64,000 bases of DNA, taken from Pasteuria penetrans (GTDB lineage: Bacteria > Bacillota > Bacilli > Thermoactinomycetales > Thermoactinomycetaceae). Position 1 is the first letter of the stretch. Every line of letters begins with the position of its first letter. The notes beneath the pieces are model-generated. The model did no database searches. It saw only the letters and a program-made list of their open reading frames with translations, and was not told the origin of the DNA. The DNA lies in NCBI RefSeq assembly GCF_900538055.1, contig NZ_UZAC03000002.1:88030-152029 (forward strand), in the 5' to 3' direction. Below are positions 40,450-50,639 of the stretch, piece after piece. A program made the position numbers and the translations under genes.

Positions 40450-41874
40450 CTATAGAACGTAATGACTAATATTCTGATCCCCTGCAACATCCGCCAACCG
40501 TTCCCGTACATAATCAGCCGTAATCTCTATTTCCTTGTCCCCCAATTCAGGGGCTTCGAAGGAATAATCCTCCAAGAGACGTTCCAACAGGGTAGACAAA
40601 CGTCGCGCCCCTATATTTTCCGTATTGCGGTTGACCTGTTCAGCCAAATCAGCTAACTCACAAATGGCCCCCTCTGTAAAATGGATCGATACGCGTTCCG
40701 TTTCCAACAACACAGTATATTGCTTTATCAATGCATTTTGTGGTTCCGTAAGGATACGAACAAAATCATCGGCACGTAAATCATGCAATTCCACCCGTAT
40801 AGGAAATCTACCCTGCAATTCAGGAATTAAATCAGAAGGTTTGACAACGTGAAACGCACCCGCAGCGATAAACAGAATGTGATCTGTTTTGACGGGACCA
40901 TATTTTGTCATCACTGTGGATCCTTCCACAATAGGCAAAATATCACGCTGTACACCATCACGCGATACGTCAGGACCCTGACGATCCTTGCCTGCAATCT
41001 TATCAATCTCATCAAGAAAGATCATACCCAATTGCTCTGTATGATGTAAGGCTTCCCGAACCGTTTGTTCATTGTCAATTAGCTTTTGTCCCTCCTGCTG
41101 AATCAGTACCTCACGTGCCTCTCTCACAGGAAGACGCAATTTTTTCGTCCGACGCGGCAAAAAGGTTTGCAACATATCGTACATTTGCGTACCCCAGAGG
41201 TCCCCACTAAAACCGGCCAACAGATCGGGCATGGGTACCACAGGGGAAGTATCCTCTACATCAATTTCCACAATCTCCCCCTCCAATTCCCCAGCCAACA
41301 AGGGTTTTTTCTTTTGTTCCCTGGCCTCTCGTATTTCCTCTTCCTGTATCTGCTTTTCATCATCATCCACCGATTCAGAGGGGGAACCCCCAAAAAACAA
41401 GGACGCAAAGGGATTTGTACCCTCCTTGGGCGACTTATCAGGAACCAATAAGGTTAGAAGCTTATCCTCCACAAGTTTGCTAGCCTCCTCCCTCACAGCC
41501 TTCATTCTCTCCACCCTTATCATCCGGATGGAAATCTCCACCAAATCACGGATCATCGACTCCACATCACGTCCTACATAACCTACCTCGGTGAACTTTG
41601 TTGCCTCGACCTTAAGGAAGGGTGCTCGAACAAGATGTGCCAAACGACGCGCAATTTCCGTTTTTCCTACCCCAGTAGGTCCAATCATCAAAATATTTTT
41701 AGGAGTCACCTCCTCCTGCCATTCCGTTTGCAATTGCGAACGGCGATATCGATTCCTTAAGGCAATAGCCACCGATCTCTTCGCAGCCGCCTGCCCTACA
41801 ATATACTGATCCAACTGATTTACGATTTCCCGTGGCGTCCAAGTATCAGCGCTCGATAGTTCCCTTGTTGCCAT
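40450..41874 (-). CDS. hslU: ATP-dependent protease ATPase subunit HslU (ClpY)
   Basis: The hexameric AAA+ unfoldase that feeds the HslV peptidase. Walker A is GPTGVGKTE near residue 65, the GYVGRDVES pore-loop segment follows, then a charged I-domain (about 130-230), Walker [12 protein letters not shown] and a C-terminal end (SHYVL) that should dock into HslV. The ATG follows GAGGAGG; the longest frame uses a TTG two codons earlier. It overlaps the end of hslV by 29 nt, so the two are translationally coupled. 474 residues, near the usual length. Confidence 0.96.
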   Translation of the reverse strand: MATRELSSADTWTPREIVNQLDQYIVGQAAAKRSVAIALRNRYRRSQLQTEWQEEVTPKNILMIGPTGVGKTEIARRLAHLVRAPFLKVEATKFTEVGYVGRDVESMIRDLVEISIRMIRVERMKAVREEASKLVEDKLLTLLVPDKSPKEGTNPFASLFFGGSPSESVDDDEKQIQEEEIREAREQKKKPLLAGELEGEIVEIDVEDTSPVVPMPDLLAGFSGDLWGTQMYDMLQTFLPRRTKKLRLPVREAREVLIQQEGQKLIDNEQTVREALHHTEQLGMIFLDEIDKIAGKDRQGPDVSRDGVQRDILPIVEGSTVMTKYGPVKTDHILFIAAGAFHVVKPSDLIPELQGRFPIRVELHDLRADDFVRILTEPQNALIKQYTVLLETERVSIHFTEGAICELADLAEQVNRNTENIGARRLSTLLERLLEDYSFEAPELGDKEIEITADYVRERLADVAGDQNISHYVL

Positions 41875-42406
41875 TGTCAACCTCCTCTACCACAATCGAA
41901 TCATTGGTATAAACGCAAATAGAACTGGCAAGCAGTAATGCTTCCTTTGCCATAACGGATGCCTCCAATTGCCCTGCATATCGTTTCAAGGCCCGTGCTG
42001 CCACCATTGCGTATCCACCACCCGAACCAATCGCCAATACGTCATCATCAGGTTTAATTACCTCCCCACCCCCGGAAACCAGAAGCATATCCTCACTATC
42101 CATCGCAATCAACATGGCCTCCAAACGACGCAACGCACGATCAGAACGCCATTTTTTTGCTAAATGAACAGCGGAGCGGAGTAGGTGCCCCTGATGCTGT
42201 TCCAACTGCACCTCAAATGTTTCAAATAAAGTGAACGCATCAGCTACCGAACCAGCAAATCCAGCCACCACACGATTCTTATGCAACCTACGTACCTTGT
42301 TAGCCTGATGCTTTAGAATTAGCTGCTCACTAAAGGTGACCTGGCCATCCCCCGCCATCGCCCCGCGGCCTTTATGACGCACCGCGCAGATTGTTGTCCC
42401 CCTCAT
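41846..42406 (-). CDS. hslV: ATP-dependent protease peptidase subunit HslV (ClpQ)
   Basis: The threonine/serine-type peptidase of the HslVU (ClpYQ) proteasome-like complex. It has [21 protein letters not shown] at the N-terminus and later [27 protein letters not shown] and [16 protein letters not shown], all family hallmarks. The start is an ATG behind TAAGGAAC; seven codons upstream are unsupported. In most HslV the mature protein begins with Thr; here the first residues are MRGTT, so some trimming would be needed. In Bacillus the operon is codV-clpQ-clpY-codY; here codV and codY are missing from both sides. Confidence 0.94.
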   Translation of the reverse strand: MRGTTICAVRHKGRGAMAGDGQVTFSEQLILKHQANKVRRLHKNRVVAGFAGSVADAFTLFETFEVQLEQHQGHLLRSAVHLAKKWRSDRALRRLEAMLIAMDSEDMLLVSGGGEVIKPDDDVLAIGSGGGYAMVAARALKRYAGQLEASVMAKEALLLASSICVYTNDSIVVEEVDNGNKGTIER

Positions 42407-42570
42407 ACGAAGTTCCTTACCCCCCATCTAGTTATATTTATTTATGTAAAAATAAACTACATAACAATTCCCTATGTACATAAATCCTAAACCCCATATC
42501 CTGTACCCCAATTCTCTAACTGATTTTATTATAAAAATTACCTGTATTCTGATTCTAAGATATTATTGCT

Positions 42571-43129
42571 GTCGGGGAGGTCTGACATCTCAACCAACCC
42601 TCCCACAGAACCACATGCACTATTCTCACATTATGCGGCCCCCAATTGGTTCCATAGGATTTGGCCCATTCGGAACCCACCAGTCCAGTGTTACGTTTCC
42701 TGTATCCCCCCGCTTGTGTTCTGTATTGTGCGTGGGCTAACCCCGGCTGGACCATTCAACCCCTTCGCCCCGTCCATATCACAAGGGTTTCATCACTACT
42801 ATGGATTGATTCGACCCTGTTCTCAGGGTTATTTTCCTCTGTACACCGGATGCTGCCAGAACGATAGATGATTCGCATTCCCCATGGCTTCACCCCAAGG
42901 ATAGGTCCCTTGTTCCGACATCGACTGAGCTTTTCGATGCTTCCCCCACTAATTCGCCTCACAAATCCCCCTAACTTACAACGAACAGGAATCCTTCACC
43001 CCGCCTTTTCCCAGGATGATCACCACCATTACTCTTTACAACAGCAGCTCGGGTCGATCCAAAACCTGAGTACCACCTGCCGATTTTTGGGGGACTCCCC
43101 CATCCCTTAATTAGAAAACGACACGACAC
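42571..43129 (-). mobile_element. Compact ORF-less group II intron with both ends (copy B)
   Basis: On the minus strand it starts GTGTCGTGTCG and ends CTCCCCGAC, 559 bp in total. The inner order matches copy A: CATAGTAGTGATGAAACCC, pre-domain V CACTGGACTGGTGGG, domain V (CCGCATAATGTGAGAATAG with TGCATGTGGTTCTG), and domain VI GGTTGGTTGAGATG. It has ribozyme parts only. Its 5' end directly follows sequence of another intron (L), pointing to insertion into that intron. It lies upstream of hslV in the same orientation. Confidence 0.83.
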
Positions 43130-43790
43130 TTGGTGATAGGAATGTCCCTTTGGGAATCCGATAATCCTCCAAAATCTGTCCCCTGAATCCTATTCTCATT
43201 ACAAGGATCCCCCCGTTACTACAGACAAATCCGCCCCTGTGCGCGGCAACAGACACTGGGTTGCCCACAGCGGAAGGATCCGTTCCTACCAATTCCCCCG
43301 CTGGAATGCCCTGACATCATCCATCATACTATCCTGCCCAGCAGCTCAGGTCCCATGTCCCCACACAATTCCCTGCTTCGAACACTGACTCTAATCAATG
43401 ACATTCAGCTACCTGTTCCACACGACAGGTTCTTTTGTTCCATTGCCATACGTAGAACTTGCACGGGACCCACGCTAGAGGGAGCGGACCCTCCCATCAT
43501 CATTTTTGACATCAACTATGATTTAGGTTTTCCTCCGTCACTTCCCCCACCGTGCCATGCTACACCACGGTTCTGTCATGAACTATTCTTTTCAATATGA
43601 AATCGACCCGTTCACTCCCGATTTCCCTCAACCACCATCAGACGAAGCTATGGTCCCGCTTCTTTCTAAACCACCCACCACCAGGATGTTTCCAGCCCAG
43701 CAGCATCCAGCCTTTTACCTACCATCCAGTTCCTGAGAAACCCATCACAACCCTCATCGCTTATACAGCTTACGGAACAGCCATAGATAG
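43130..43790 (-). mobile_element. Group II intron fragment (L) hosting copy B
   Basis: On the minus strand the sequence from about 43786 (AAGCTGTATAAGCGATGA) matches the 5' region of the intron at 46945 (AAGTGTATAAGCGATGA), followed by the same TTTAGAAAGAAGCGGGACC and GGGAGTGAACGGGTC segments and near 43190 the shared TAGTAACGGGG/ATCCTTGTAATGAGA segment. It breaks off where copy B begins; its 3' end is not found beyond copy B. Confidence 0.6.
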
Positions 43791-44889
43791 TGCAAAAACG
43801 AGGCTATCCTCCCCCCGTATTTACCTATTTTTATTTTTATAATTTATATGATTATGTATGGTAAAATGCAAAACGTTATAGTTGACAAGGGTGATTCACT
43901 ATTATAATCTGCACCAGCACAATTCCGTAAAAAATACTTTATTACTAATCATTTATTATATATAAATTACAAAAAAATATATCGGTATATGATAGAACCA
44001 ATAGGAATATCCACGAACAATCCTATCCGGGCGAGAAAAGACCTCGACACAATCAATCCGATAATTCTAACCAATAATTCTAAAAATTACACCCAAAGGA
44101 ATGTGCAGCGGTAATACGGAAGGGACCTGGGAATCGAGGTTTCATCAACATATGCCAACAATGGAGGGAAGGTACTATCCCACATAATAGGGAGAAATCA
44201 GATGCCATCCCCCATACTGTACTCGCGAAACTACCCGCGGTTACTCCCATAACAGACCAGGATCTCGAGGGTTGTTATGTGGGCCCCAGATCTAGTGTGC
44301 TATCCCACCCAGGGCTTTGGACCAGATTCAGGGTTCAAAACATCATCAAATGACCTCTTTCCCAATTCTGAATTCTCAAGATGGATTGGGTAAAAACCCA
44401 CTTTCTTTCCGTAATGGATCTCCGGACCTTAATGATTACAGAATAGGGGAAACCAGAGGGAGTCCTATTTTTTTATGATTCATAATCAAAAGGGAAATCG
44501 AATCCGCATACCTGTATTGCAATATTTGGGCAACCCCTCTGTCCTGGATGTGAATTCTGGAACAAAGTTTTTAGGGGGGATTTCCTCCCCCATCTTTAGA
44601 AATTCCTTCATTGATTCATATTAACAATATTTTTATTATATTACAAAATAAAAATACATTTGGGCCCTGACCTTATCCCACCTCGGTTGCATCCCAAATA
44701 CGGTGTCATCCTCAAAAATAGGTAATTTTAGGTTCCTTATCCTTGCCCACGAATCACACCCCGAGGGTATTTTCTAACCAATGATATTTTTAATGAAGAA
44801 TATAAATTATAAAATTCACGATAACTACAATCGCATATAATTAGGTAAAAAGGAAAATACAAACCGGATATATAGCATTATTATTAATT
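43791..44889. other. AT-rich gap without recognisable features
   Basis: About 1.1 kb between two groups of intron relics. No open frame with support, no intron domain, no RNA that I can identify. Confidence 0.45.
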
Positions 44890-46096
44890 ATATTATTATA
44901 TAATTAGCCAGCCATTCGCATGGTTTTCTCCTGTTGCTTTTCGCCTATGTTTTAAAACCCAGGGTTGGATGACAGCGAACCCTTTCGGTGAAACAATTGA
45001 TTTCCCCATTCCATTACTCCGTAATGTGGGTGGTACGATGAGCCACGCAATCGTTCCCATTTTTGGCAAAGGTGAATCATAATTGGGTCCTCCCGGGACA
45101 TCCCCATTGAAACTGCATAGGACTTTCCTTAGACGTGAGGGACCAAAGGCACCATAGTAGTCAGCCCAGCCCCTTACTATTGGATGGGACCTTTCCGTCA
45201 TCTCATGCAATTCCCTACCTCACATGCTCCTTTATTTCCTTCCCCCGCTTAGCCATCCCTCTTCTTCGATTTGCAGAGTTTCCTACCCAACCCACCACAT
45301 CCAAGGAAGACTTCCACAAGCGGCATCCGCGGGAATCAGAGACAAAGCGGGAACGAGTTGGTTACCTTACGAACTATCCCCCATTGTGGATATTCTGGGG
45401 GTCGTCCCTTCCCCCACCTGGTTTCGGGATTTCCACCCTCCTAACCCTAGGCAAAAAATAAAACTCTGCATCCACTCGGTCCCACCATTACGCTCAACCC
45501 AGAACCATGCATCCAATATTCCCCGATATTTCCCCTGGACGGATTACAATCCGATATTGCTTAATCCAACCTACAATCATCCCCTTATTTCAAATTATTT
45601 CAAATGGTGCGTTAGCTGAACCGGGATGGACATTCAACCCCTCTGCTCCACCCCCATGACAAGGGTTTCAACACTACTTGGGTTTTGATTCGACCCCATT
45701 CACAGGTTCCCCTTGAAGGGTACTCTCTTCCTAGCCCTTTTTTACACCTGGGCGGTTAGATCAAATATCCGAATCCCCCGTGGTTCCCTATGGGGTCCCC
45801 CCTATGCGCCGGATACCGCCAGACGCCAGAACAGTAGGTAGTATAGTTCACCCCCCACTCCGTTCCTAAGGATAGGTTTCCCTATTTCGACATCGACTAC
45901 GCCTCTCGACGCCTTCCCCAATGGGTTTGCCTTACTGATCTTCCTGACTCATACCGGACAGGAATCTTTCGTCCTGCTCTTTCCCGGAACGCTCACCGTC
46001 TTTGCTCCTTACAACGATAACCCTGGGCCCCGTTTGAAACCTGCGACGGTTTTCAGGAGGCCCCCTATATCCCTCATAGGGCGCGACGTGACACAC
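44890..46096 (-). pseudogene. Group II intron with decayed maturase ORF (copy H)
   Basis: On the minus strand it begins GTGTGTCACGTCGCG and carries domain I-III segments like copies A and B (GGTTTCAAACGGGG, GGAAAGAGCAGGACGAAAG, AACCCTTGTCATGGGGG). A domain IV relic at 45280-44896 encodes, with broken frames, EMTERSHPIVRGWADYYGAF and SRLRKVL, homologous to the maturase C-terminus at 17390-17790. Domains V and VI are not found to the left, so the 3' end is lost. No intact reverse-transcriptase motif (YADD) is seen. Confidence 0.7.
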
Positions 46097-46270
46097 AAAA
46101 CTACAAGTGGGTTGTGCTCCCTAACGCTATCCTACAGTCCTCGTTAGGATGGATCCTCCCCTCGCCCCGCCCCCATGACAAGGGTTTCATCAGTGCCACT
46201 ATGGAATGATCCAATTTCGTACCCGGAGAGCCCTCGGTTAGCTTTGGCTTTTATCACCGCCTTGGCCATG
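46097..46270 (-). mobile_element. Group II intron fragment (M) hosting copy H
   Basis: On the minus strand CATAGTGGCACTGATGAAAC and CCTTGTCATGGGGGCGGGG are the conserved mid-intron segment, placed between the 3' end of the intron at 46945 and the 5' end of copy H. It is a short relic, apparently split by the insertion of copy H. Confidence 0.5.
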
Positions 46271-46274
46271 CCAG

Positions 46275-46945
46275 GCATCTGTGCGACATCGAGTAGATCC
46301 AGTATTTCAACCGCGAACCCCTCTCACGGAACCGGACCCAACACTCTCGTGTGATCCGGCCCCTTCTCTCACCCCGCAAAATCAACGGTGCACAACGTGT
46401 GTCCACTATGATGGTTGTGTGGACTGCAGGATCGGTGTGATTCCTCGTTTTCCACTTGATCTTTCCAGACCCAGTCCGGTCAACCCCTTGGCCCATTACG
46501 GAGCTTCCCTAGCTACTGCGAATCAATCCGCCCCCGTGTGCAGGGCTCCCCACCGATATCCCTTGGCTTTTACGTCCTGGCAACAATCAGCCACTAGGCG
46601 TCTATATGCACGACAGGTTCCCAAGTTGCACGGAAAAGCCTGGGTTGAGTTCATTTCATCTGTACACCGCACGTTGCTAGGGAAGGAAAATAGGTTCCCC
46701 GACTTGGTCCCAGGATAGGAATCCTTTTACCCTCTGGTTTCGACATGAATGGCCCGTTTCGATGCATCATCGACCGGTTCGCTTATGCTAATCGCCCATC
46801 GGACAAAGTCATGCCCCGCCTTTTCCTAAACCGTTCACTACCGGGATTTTTCCACACCAGCAGCGTTAGATGATGAAAAATCTGCCTACCTACCAGCCGG
46901 GCCCCGAAAGACCCATTTCATCGCTTATACACTTGCCGAACGCAC
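46275..46945 (-). mobile_element. Compact ORF-less group II intron (copy G)
   Basis: On the minus strand the 5' end is GTGCGTTCGGCAAG, a good GTGYG start. Domain I segments follow (GTGAACGGTTTAGGAAAAGG, GCGAACCGGTCGATG). Domain V is textbook: GGGCCGGATCACACGAGAG closing with TGTTGGGTCCGGTTCCG, then GTGAGAGGGG and a domain VI-like hairpin. About 670 bp, no reverse transcriptase. Of all copies this has the best-preserved ends and domain V. Confidence 0.8.
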
Positions 46946-47189
46946 ATCGGGGCGGGGAACCTTGTCCTCCTTTTTCCCGAATCGGCCACAAACCAAGGCA
47001 TTCCACCCCGATAACACAAACCAAATGGTTTGTAACCCACCACCTGGCACCCGATTACAAAGAACCAAACAACTCCGTCCCTTGAACAATTTTTTGGCAC
47101 ACCGTCCCGCAACCGGACCCCTTTATCATCCATATTCCCGTTTACAACTATGGGGAGATAGGGAACAACAAAACGGTTCCATCCCCCCA
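46946..47189. other. Gap between intron G and sigG terminator
   Basis: No gene or RNA that I can support. Confidence 0.4.
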
Positions 47190-47219
47190 AAAAGGAGGAT
47201 TACCCTAGTGGAATCCTCC
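47190..47219 (-). terminator. Rho-independent terminator of sigG
   Basis: On the minus strand AAGGAGGATT pairs perfectly with AATCCTCCTT around CCACTAGGGT, followed by TTTGG; it starts immediately past the stop codon. Confidence 0.88.
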
Positions 47220-47996
47220 TTAGTGGTGAACAAACTTGTACATTTGATGAATAGCCGCCTTTTCCAAACGAGAAACTTGGGCTTGGGATATTCCAATTTC
47301 TTCCGCTACTTCCATCTGGGTTTTGCCCTCAAAGAAACGCATCGACAGAATGGTTTGTTCACGCCCATTGAGCTGCCGCATAGCTTCTTTCAACGCCAAC
47401 GTTTCCACCCACTGAACGTCTTTGATTTTATCATCACTCAATTGATCCAACACAAAGATGGGATCACCCCCATCTTGATAGACCGGTTCAAAGAGAGAAA
47501 TGGGATCCTGGATAGCATCAAGAGCAAAAACAACCTCCTCCTTTCCCACCTCTAGTGCAACCGAAATTTCCGCTACTGTCGGCTCACGCCCATGGAGATT
47601 CATCAATGTATCCCTCATCTGCAGGGCCTTATAGGCAATATCCCGCAGGGAGCGGGAAACCCGAATGGGATTATTATCCCGTAAATAACGACGTATCTCC
47701 CCAATGATCATCGGCACGGCATAGGTAGAAAAGCGGACATTCTGGCTCAAATCAAAATTATCAATGGCCTTCATAAGCCCTATACAACCCACCTGAAATA
47801 AATCATCTACAGACTCACCCCGATTGTGAAAACGTTGAATCACACTGAGAACAAGCCGCAGATTTCCGTGCACCAATTTTTGCCGGGCCCAAATCTCCCC
47901 TGACTGCAGTTGAGTGAAGAGAAGCCGCATTTCCTGGTTCTTGAGCACTGGCAGCATGGAGGTATCCACACCACAGATCTCAACCTTATTTCGCAC
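47220..47996 (-). CDS. sigG: RNA polymerase sigma factor SigG (late forespore)
   Basis: SigmaG directs late forespore transcription (small acid-soluble proteins, germination genes). The N-terminus RNKVEICGVDTSMLPVLKNQ, region 2 (NLRLVLSVIQRFHNRGE, DDLFQVGCIGLMKAIDNFD, FSTYAVPMIIGEIRRYLRDN), PIRVSRSLRDIAYKALQ and region 4 (MEVAEEIGISQAQVSRLEK) are nearly diagnostic for SigG rather than SigF. The start is a GTG giving 258 residues; the longest frame adds 23 unsupported codons. In Bacillus sigG directly follows sigE; here 3.9 kb with ylmC, intron debris and a secreted-protein gene intervene. Confidence 0.97.
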   Translation of the reverse strand: MRNKVEICGVDTSMLPVLKNQEMRLLFTQLQSGEIWARQKLVHGNLRLVLSVIQRFHNRGESVDDLFQVGCIGLMKAIDNFDLSQNVRFSTYAVPMIIGEIRRYLRDNNPIRVSRSLRDIAYKALQMRDTLMNLHGREPTVAEISVALEVGKEEVVFALDAIQDPISLFEPVYQDGGDPIFVLDQLSDDKIKDVQWVETLALKEAMRQLNGREQTILSMRFFEGKTQMEVAEEIGISQAQVSRLEKAAIHQMYKFVHH

Positions 47997-48194
47997 GATA
48001 ACCTCTTCGCCCCCGCAAACAAAAATTTGATACCGCACAGTATACCCAGGGGGAGCAAACATCATAATGTAATTTCAAATGAAAATGCATGGTAACAATA
48101 AATAAATATTTTTTTAATTTATTATTATAAATAACTACCCTTTGCTCCAGGAGGACCGAAAATCCCTTTCTTCATTAACTGTGAAAGAACTACC

Positions 48195-48290
48195 CCTATC
48201 CGGGATTCGTGGAATGGACCCGATATCACACCCGATTCCCCCACAGAACTATACGTAATACCCCCGCATCATATGGTTCTTCTCATTCAT
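48195..48290 (-). mobile_element. Group II intron domain V-VI remnant (copy I)
   Basis: On the minus strand GAACCATATGATGCGGGGG with TATTACGTATAGTTCTGTG forms a domain V like that of copies A, B and F, followed by a weak domain VI (GGGTGTGATATCGGGTCC). The rest of the intron is not recognisable. Confidence 0.55.
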
Positions 48291-48599
48291 GGTTTGTGTG
48301 CGGGAAACAGGTTGTCTGTACATGTTTGTTATGGGCGGCTTCGGTATATGGTTTATTTTCCTGGTAGCGTAAGCGAGGATTGCCTATCCCTTTCCCTGGA
48401 GCCGCTCAGGTTGGGTTGTTATTGTATGCACAGAGAGCGGGTGCTATCGATGGTCCTATTGACTTGGAAAGTACCAACCATGAGGTTGGGTTCATGTTGC
48501 GGGTGTAAGCCCATAGCATCGGGAAATTCCTGCAGGAGGATCACTAGTTTATTTTCGTATGTAAGAAACGTCCTTTTTATCATCATCTTTCACCATATC
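48291..48599. other. Decayed sequence between intron I and ISL3 relic
   Basis: No intact gene. A plus-strand stretch near 48440-48500 (AGAIDGPIDLESTNHEVGFM) reads like old coding sequence but stops on both sides; I cannot assign it. Confidence 0.3.
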
Positions 48600-48830
48600 C
48601 CCTAATAACGTTGGTCTATAGCTGCTGTGAATTCCCTGTTGCCCAAGCTTGTCGTAAGGAAGGGGGAAGGGCGTGTGATCTCTCATGTTTTGAATGATGT
48701 GAAAGTGATCGAAGACAGGGGGTTATGCTGTCCCAAATATCTCTTTCACGATATTTTCGTATGCCGAAGCGCGATCCATGTACACTGCCTCTACTCCTGA
48801 TGTCAACGCAGGTAATCTAGTGATAATTCC
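48600..48830 (-). pseudogene. ISL3-family transposase fragment
   Basis: On the minus strand, with one stop, the frame reads VEAVYMDRASAYENIVKEIF, then PPVFDHFHIIQNM. This matches the second catalytic region of ISL3 transposases (MD-S-AY...VFD-FHV). Flanking sequence on both sides is out of frame and no complete element is left. Confidence 0.6.
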
Positions 48831-49193
48831 CCCTTAAGTTCTCTTCAACTCCCTTCTATTCCCCTAATATGACCCCTTGGTATAATGAACCTTGGAGAAT
48901 ACCTAAAATCATCTATTTTTTTGGGGATACTGTGTTTAGAACGCAACCATCCTTACATATCATAGTATTTGAAAAATTTAATATGAAATAGTATAATAAA
49001 TGCATGGTATTGAAGATAAAACCTGTAACCTACGCCTGTTGAACCTGGATCAGAGTTAATAAAATCCAGAGTTTACCTTTGGATTGGGGTACGTAGTAAA
49101 GGGAATTTTGATCGCAGGCCTATAGAATGTTTCATAAGGAATTCGTTAACATCTTTATCCACCCCCAATACGACACTAATTAGGAGGAACGAT

Positions 49194-50486
49194 GTGTTTA
49201 TTAAAAAATTTAAAAAAATATCATCCATATTTTTTATCAGCTCTTTACCCCTGTTTTCTGTAATATTATTAAATAATAATGTGTGTTCCATGAGAAAATC
49301 TAATCATTCTAGCCCATCCCATAAAGATAGCGATGACTCTAGCCCTGCCAGCCCATCCCATAAAGATAGCGATGACTCTAGCCCTGCCAGCCCATACTAT
49401 GAAGATCTCAGTGACCCTGATATTCCAGGACCATCTAATGAAAGTAGGGAGGAACGGATAAAGAGACAAAAAAGGGAACATGATAAGCAATACAGAGAGA
49501 AAAATAAGGAACGTAATAAGCAATACAGAGAGAAAAATAAGGAACGCAAGAGGGAATATGATAAGCTATACTACGGTAAAAATAAAGAACGCATAGGGGA
49601 GTATAAGAAGGAATATTGCGATAAAAATAAGGAACGCAAGAAGGAATATGATAAGCAATACTACGATAAAAATAAGGAACACATAGGGGAATATAAGAAG
49701 AAACACAAGGGGAGGGAGAAAGGAAAGATCAAAATGAACACCGGGGCCGGAACGTTCTATCAAAAAGAACGGTTACAACCCAACATCCCACCAATGCAGC
49801 AGCAGGCACGCCCTAACATCCCACCAATGCAGCAGCAGGCACGCCCCAACATCTCACCAATGCAGCAGCAGGCACGTCCCAACATCCCACCAATGCAGCA
49901 ACAGGCACGCCCTAACATCCCACCAATACAGCAGCAGGCACGCCCTAACATCCCACCAATACAGCAGCAGGCACGCCCCAACATCCCACCAATGCAGCAG
50001 CAGGTACGTCCCAACATCCCACCAATGCAGCAGCAGGCACGTCCCAACATCCCACCAATGCAGCAGCAGGCACGTCCCAACATCCCACCAATACAGCAGC
50101 AGGCACGCCCCAACATCCCACCAATGCAGCAGCAGGCACGTCCCAACATCCCACCAATACAGCAGCAGGCACGCCCCAACATCCCACCAATGCAGCAACC
50201 ACTCGCAGAACGAGTAAATAGGGAACTAGATGCATATATAGCACGGGATCGCCAACGACATCAGCAACCACCAACTTCCACCGCCTCCGCCGGAATACAA
50301 CATCAGCAGCAACCATCAACTTCCTCCCATAATGGTCGTCTTATGTTGCCACAACGACGACAAATGTTGCCACCCATTGAAATTCGGGAACTCCTAGGCA
50401 ATCTAGGTGGTAACCAAGGTAGTCATCAGCCATCATCGCTGAGGACACCACCGCCGCCGCCCCATAGTCACAGTCATCATCGCTAA
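49194..50486 (+). CDS. Secreted low-complexity protein with 13 PNIPPMQQQ-type repeats
   Basis: A 430-residue protein of unknown function. It begins with GTG, 6 nt behind AGGAGG; an overlapping ATG two bases upstream is in another frame and soon stops. Residues 1-32 form a signal peptide (lysines, then SSIFFISSLPLFSVILL). Then come two SHKDSDDSSPASP repeats (about 40-67), a highly charged region of RE/YDK-NKER-type repeats (about 88-170, probably helical), 13 copies of an 11-residue unit ARPNIPPMQQQ (DNA 49776-50204) and a Gln/Pro/His-rich tail. It is flanked by group II intron, ISL3 and murB relics. Repeat architecture and secretion suggest a surface or matrix protein; this is inference. Confidence 0.8.
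   Translation: MFIKKFKKISSIFFISSLPLFSVILLNNNVCSMRKSNHSSPSHKDSDDSSPASPSHKDSDDSSPASPYYEDLSDPDIPGPSNESREERIKRQKREHDKQYREKNKERNKQYREKNKERKREYDKLYYGKNKERIGEYKKEYCDKNKERKKEYDKQYYDKNKEHIGEYKKKHKGREKGKIKMNTGAGTFYQKERLQPNIPPMQQQARPNIPPMQQQARPNISPMQQQARPNIPPMQQQARPNIPPIQQQARPNIPPIQQQARPNIPPMQQQVRPNIPPMQQQARPNIPPMQQQARPNIPPIQQQARPNIPPMQQQARPNIPPIQQQARPNIPPMQQPLAERVNRELDAYIARDRQRHQQPPTSTASAGIQHQQQPSTSSHNGRLMLPQRRQMLPPIEIRELLGNLGGNQGSHQPSSLRTPPPPPHSHSHHR
49776..50204 (+). repeat. Thirteen 33-bp tandem repeats inside a coding region
   Basis: Units encode (A/V)RPNI(P/S)P(M/I)QQQ with only silent or conservative changes between copies. Copy number could vary between strains by slippage or recombination. Confidence 0.92.
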
Positions 50487-50625
50487 GATCACATCGTTTT
50501 GGGCCGTGGTTCTAATGTACTCATACGTGATGGTAGGTGGCGTGGTGTTGTAATCCAGTTGGGTGCCCACCTCGCTAAAATTTCCGTAGAGGGATCCCAC
50601 ATAAGGGTAGGTACTGGCTTGTTCC
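50485..50625 (+). pseudogene. murB fragment (UDP-N-acetylenolpyruvoylglucosamine reductase)
   Basis: One frame reads HIVLGRGSNVLIRDGRWRG, then VVIQLG...ISVEG...RVGTGL. This is the FAD-binding GxGSNxLxxD segment of MurB, here without N- or C-terminal parts. It starts at the stop codon of the repeat protein and is cut by intron debris. In Bacillus murB belongs to the same division cluster as ftsQ/ftsA/ftsZ, so this may be a relic of that locus, inverted. Confidence 0.72.
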
Positions 50626-50639
50626 CTCGTTCGTTTGGC

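Noticed and set aside
43355..43842. Two plus-strand 81-codon frames
   Set aside because: They run antisense through group II intron fragment L; no start signals.
46962..47555. A 197-codon plus-strand frame
   Set aside because: It overlaps sigG on the opposite strand for most of its length and has no motif or binding site.
49776..50204. Regularly spaced repeats that could be mistaken for a CRISPR array
   Set aside because: Units are contiguous 33-bp tandem repeats within an open frame, without spacers, and no cas genes are nearby.
49760..50319. Three minus-strand frames with cysteine- and tryptophan-rich 11-residue repeats
   Set aside because: They are mirror readings of the 33-bp repeats of the secreted protein on the plus strand; no binding sites, and the plus-strand frame has the signal peptide and start.
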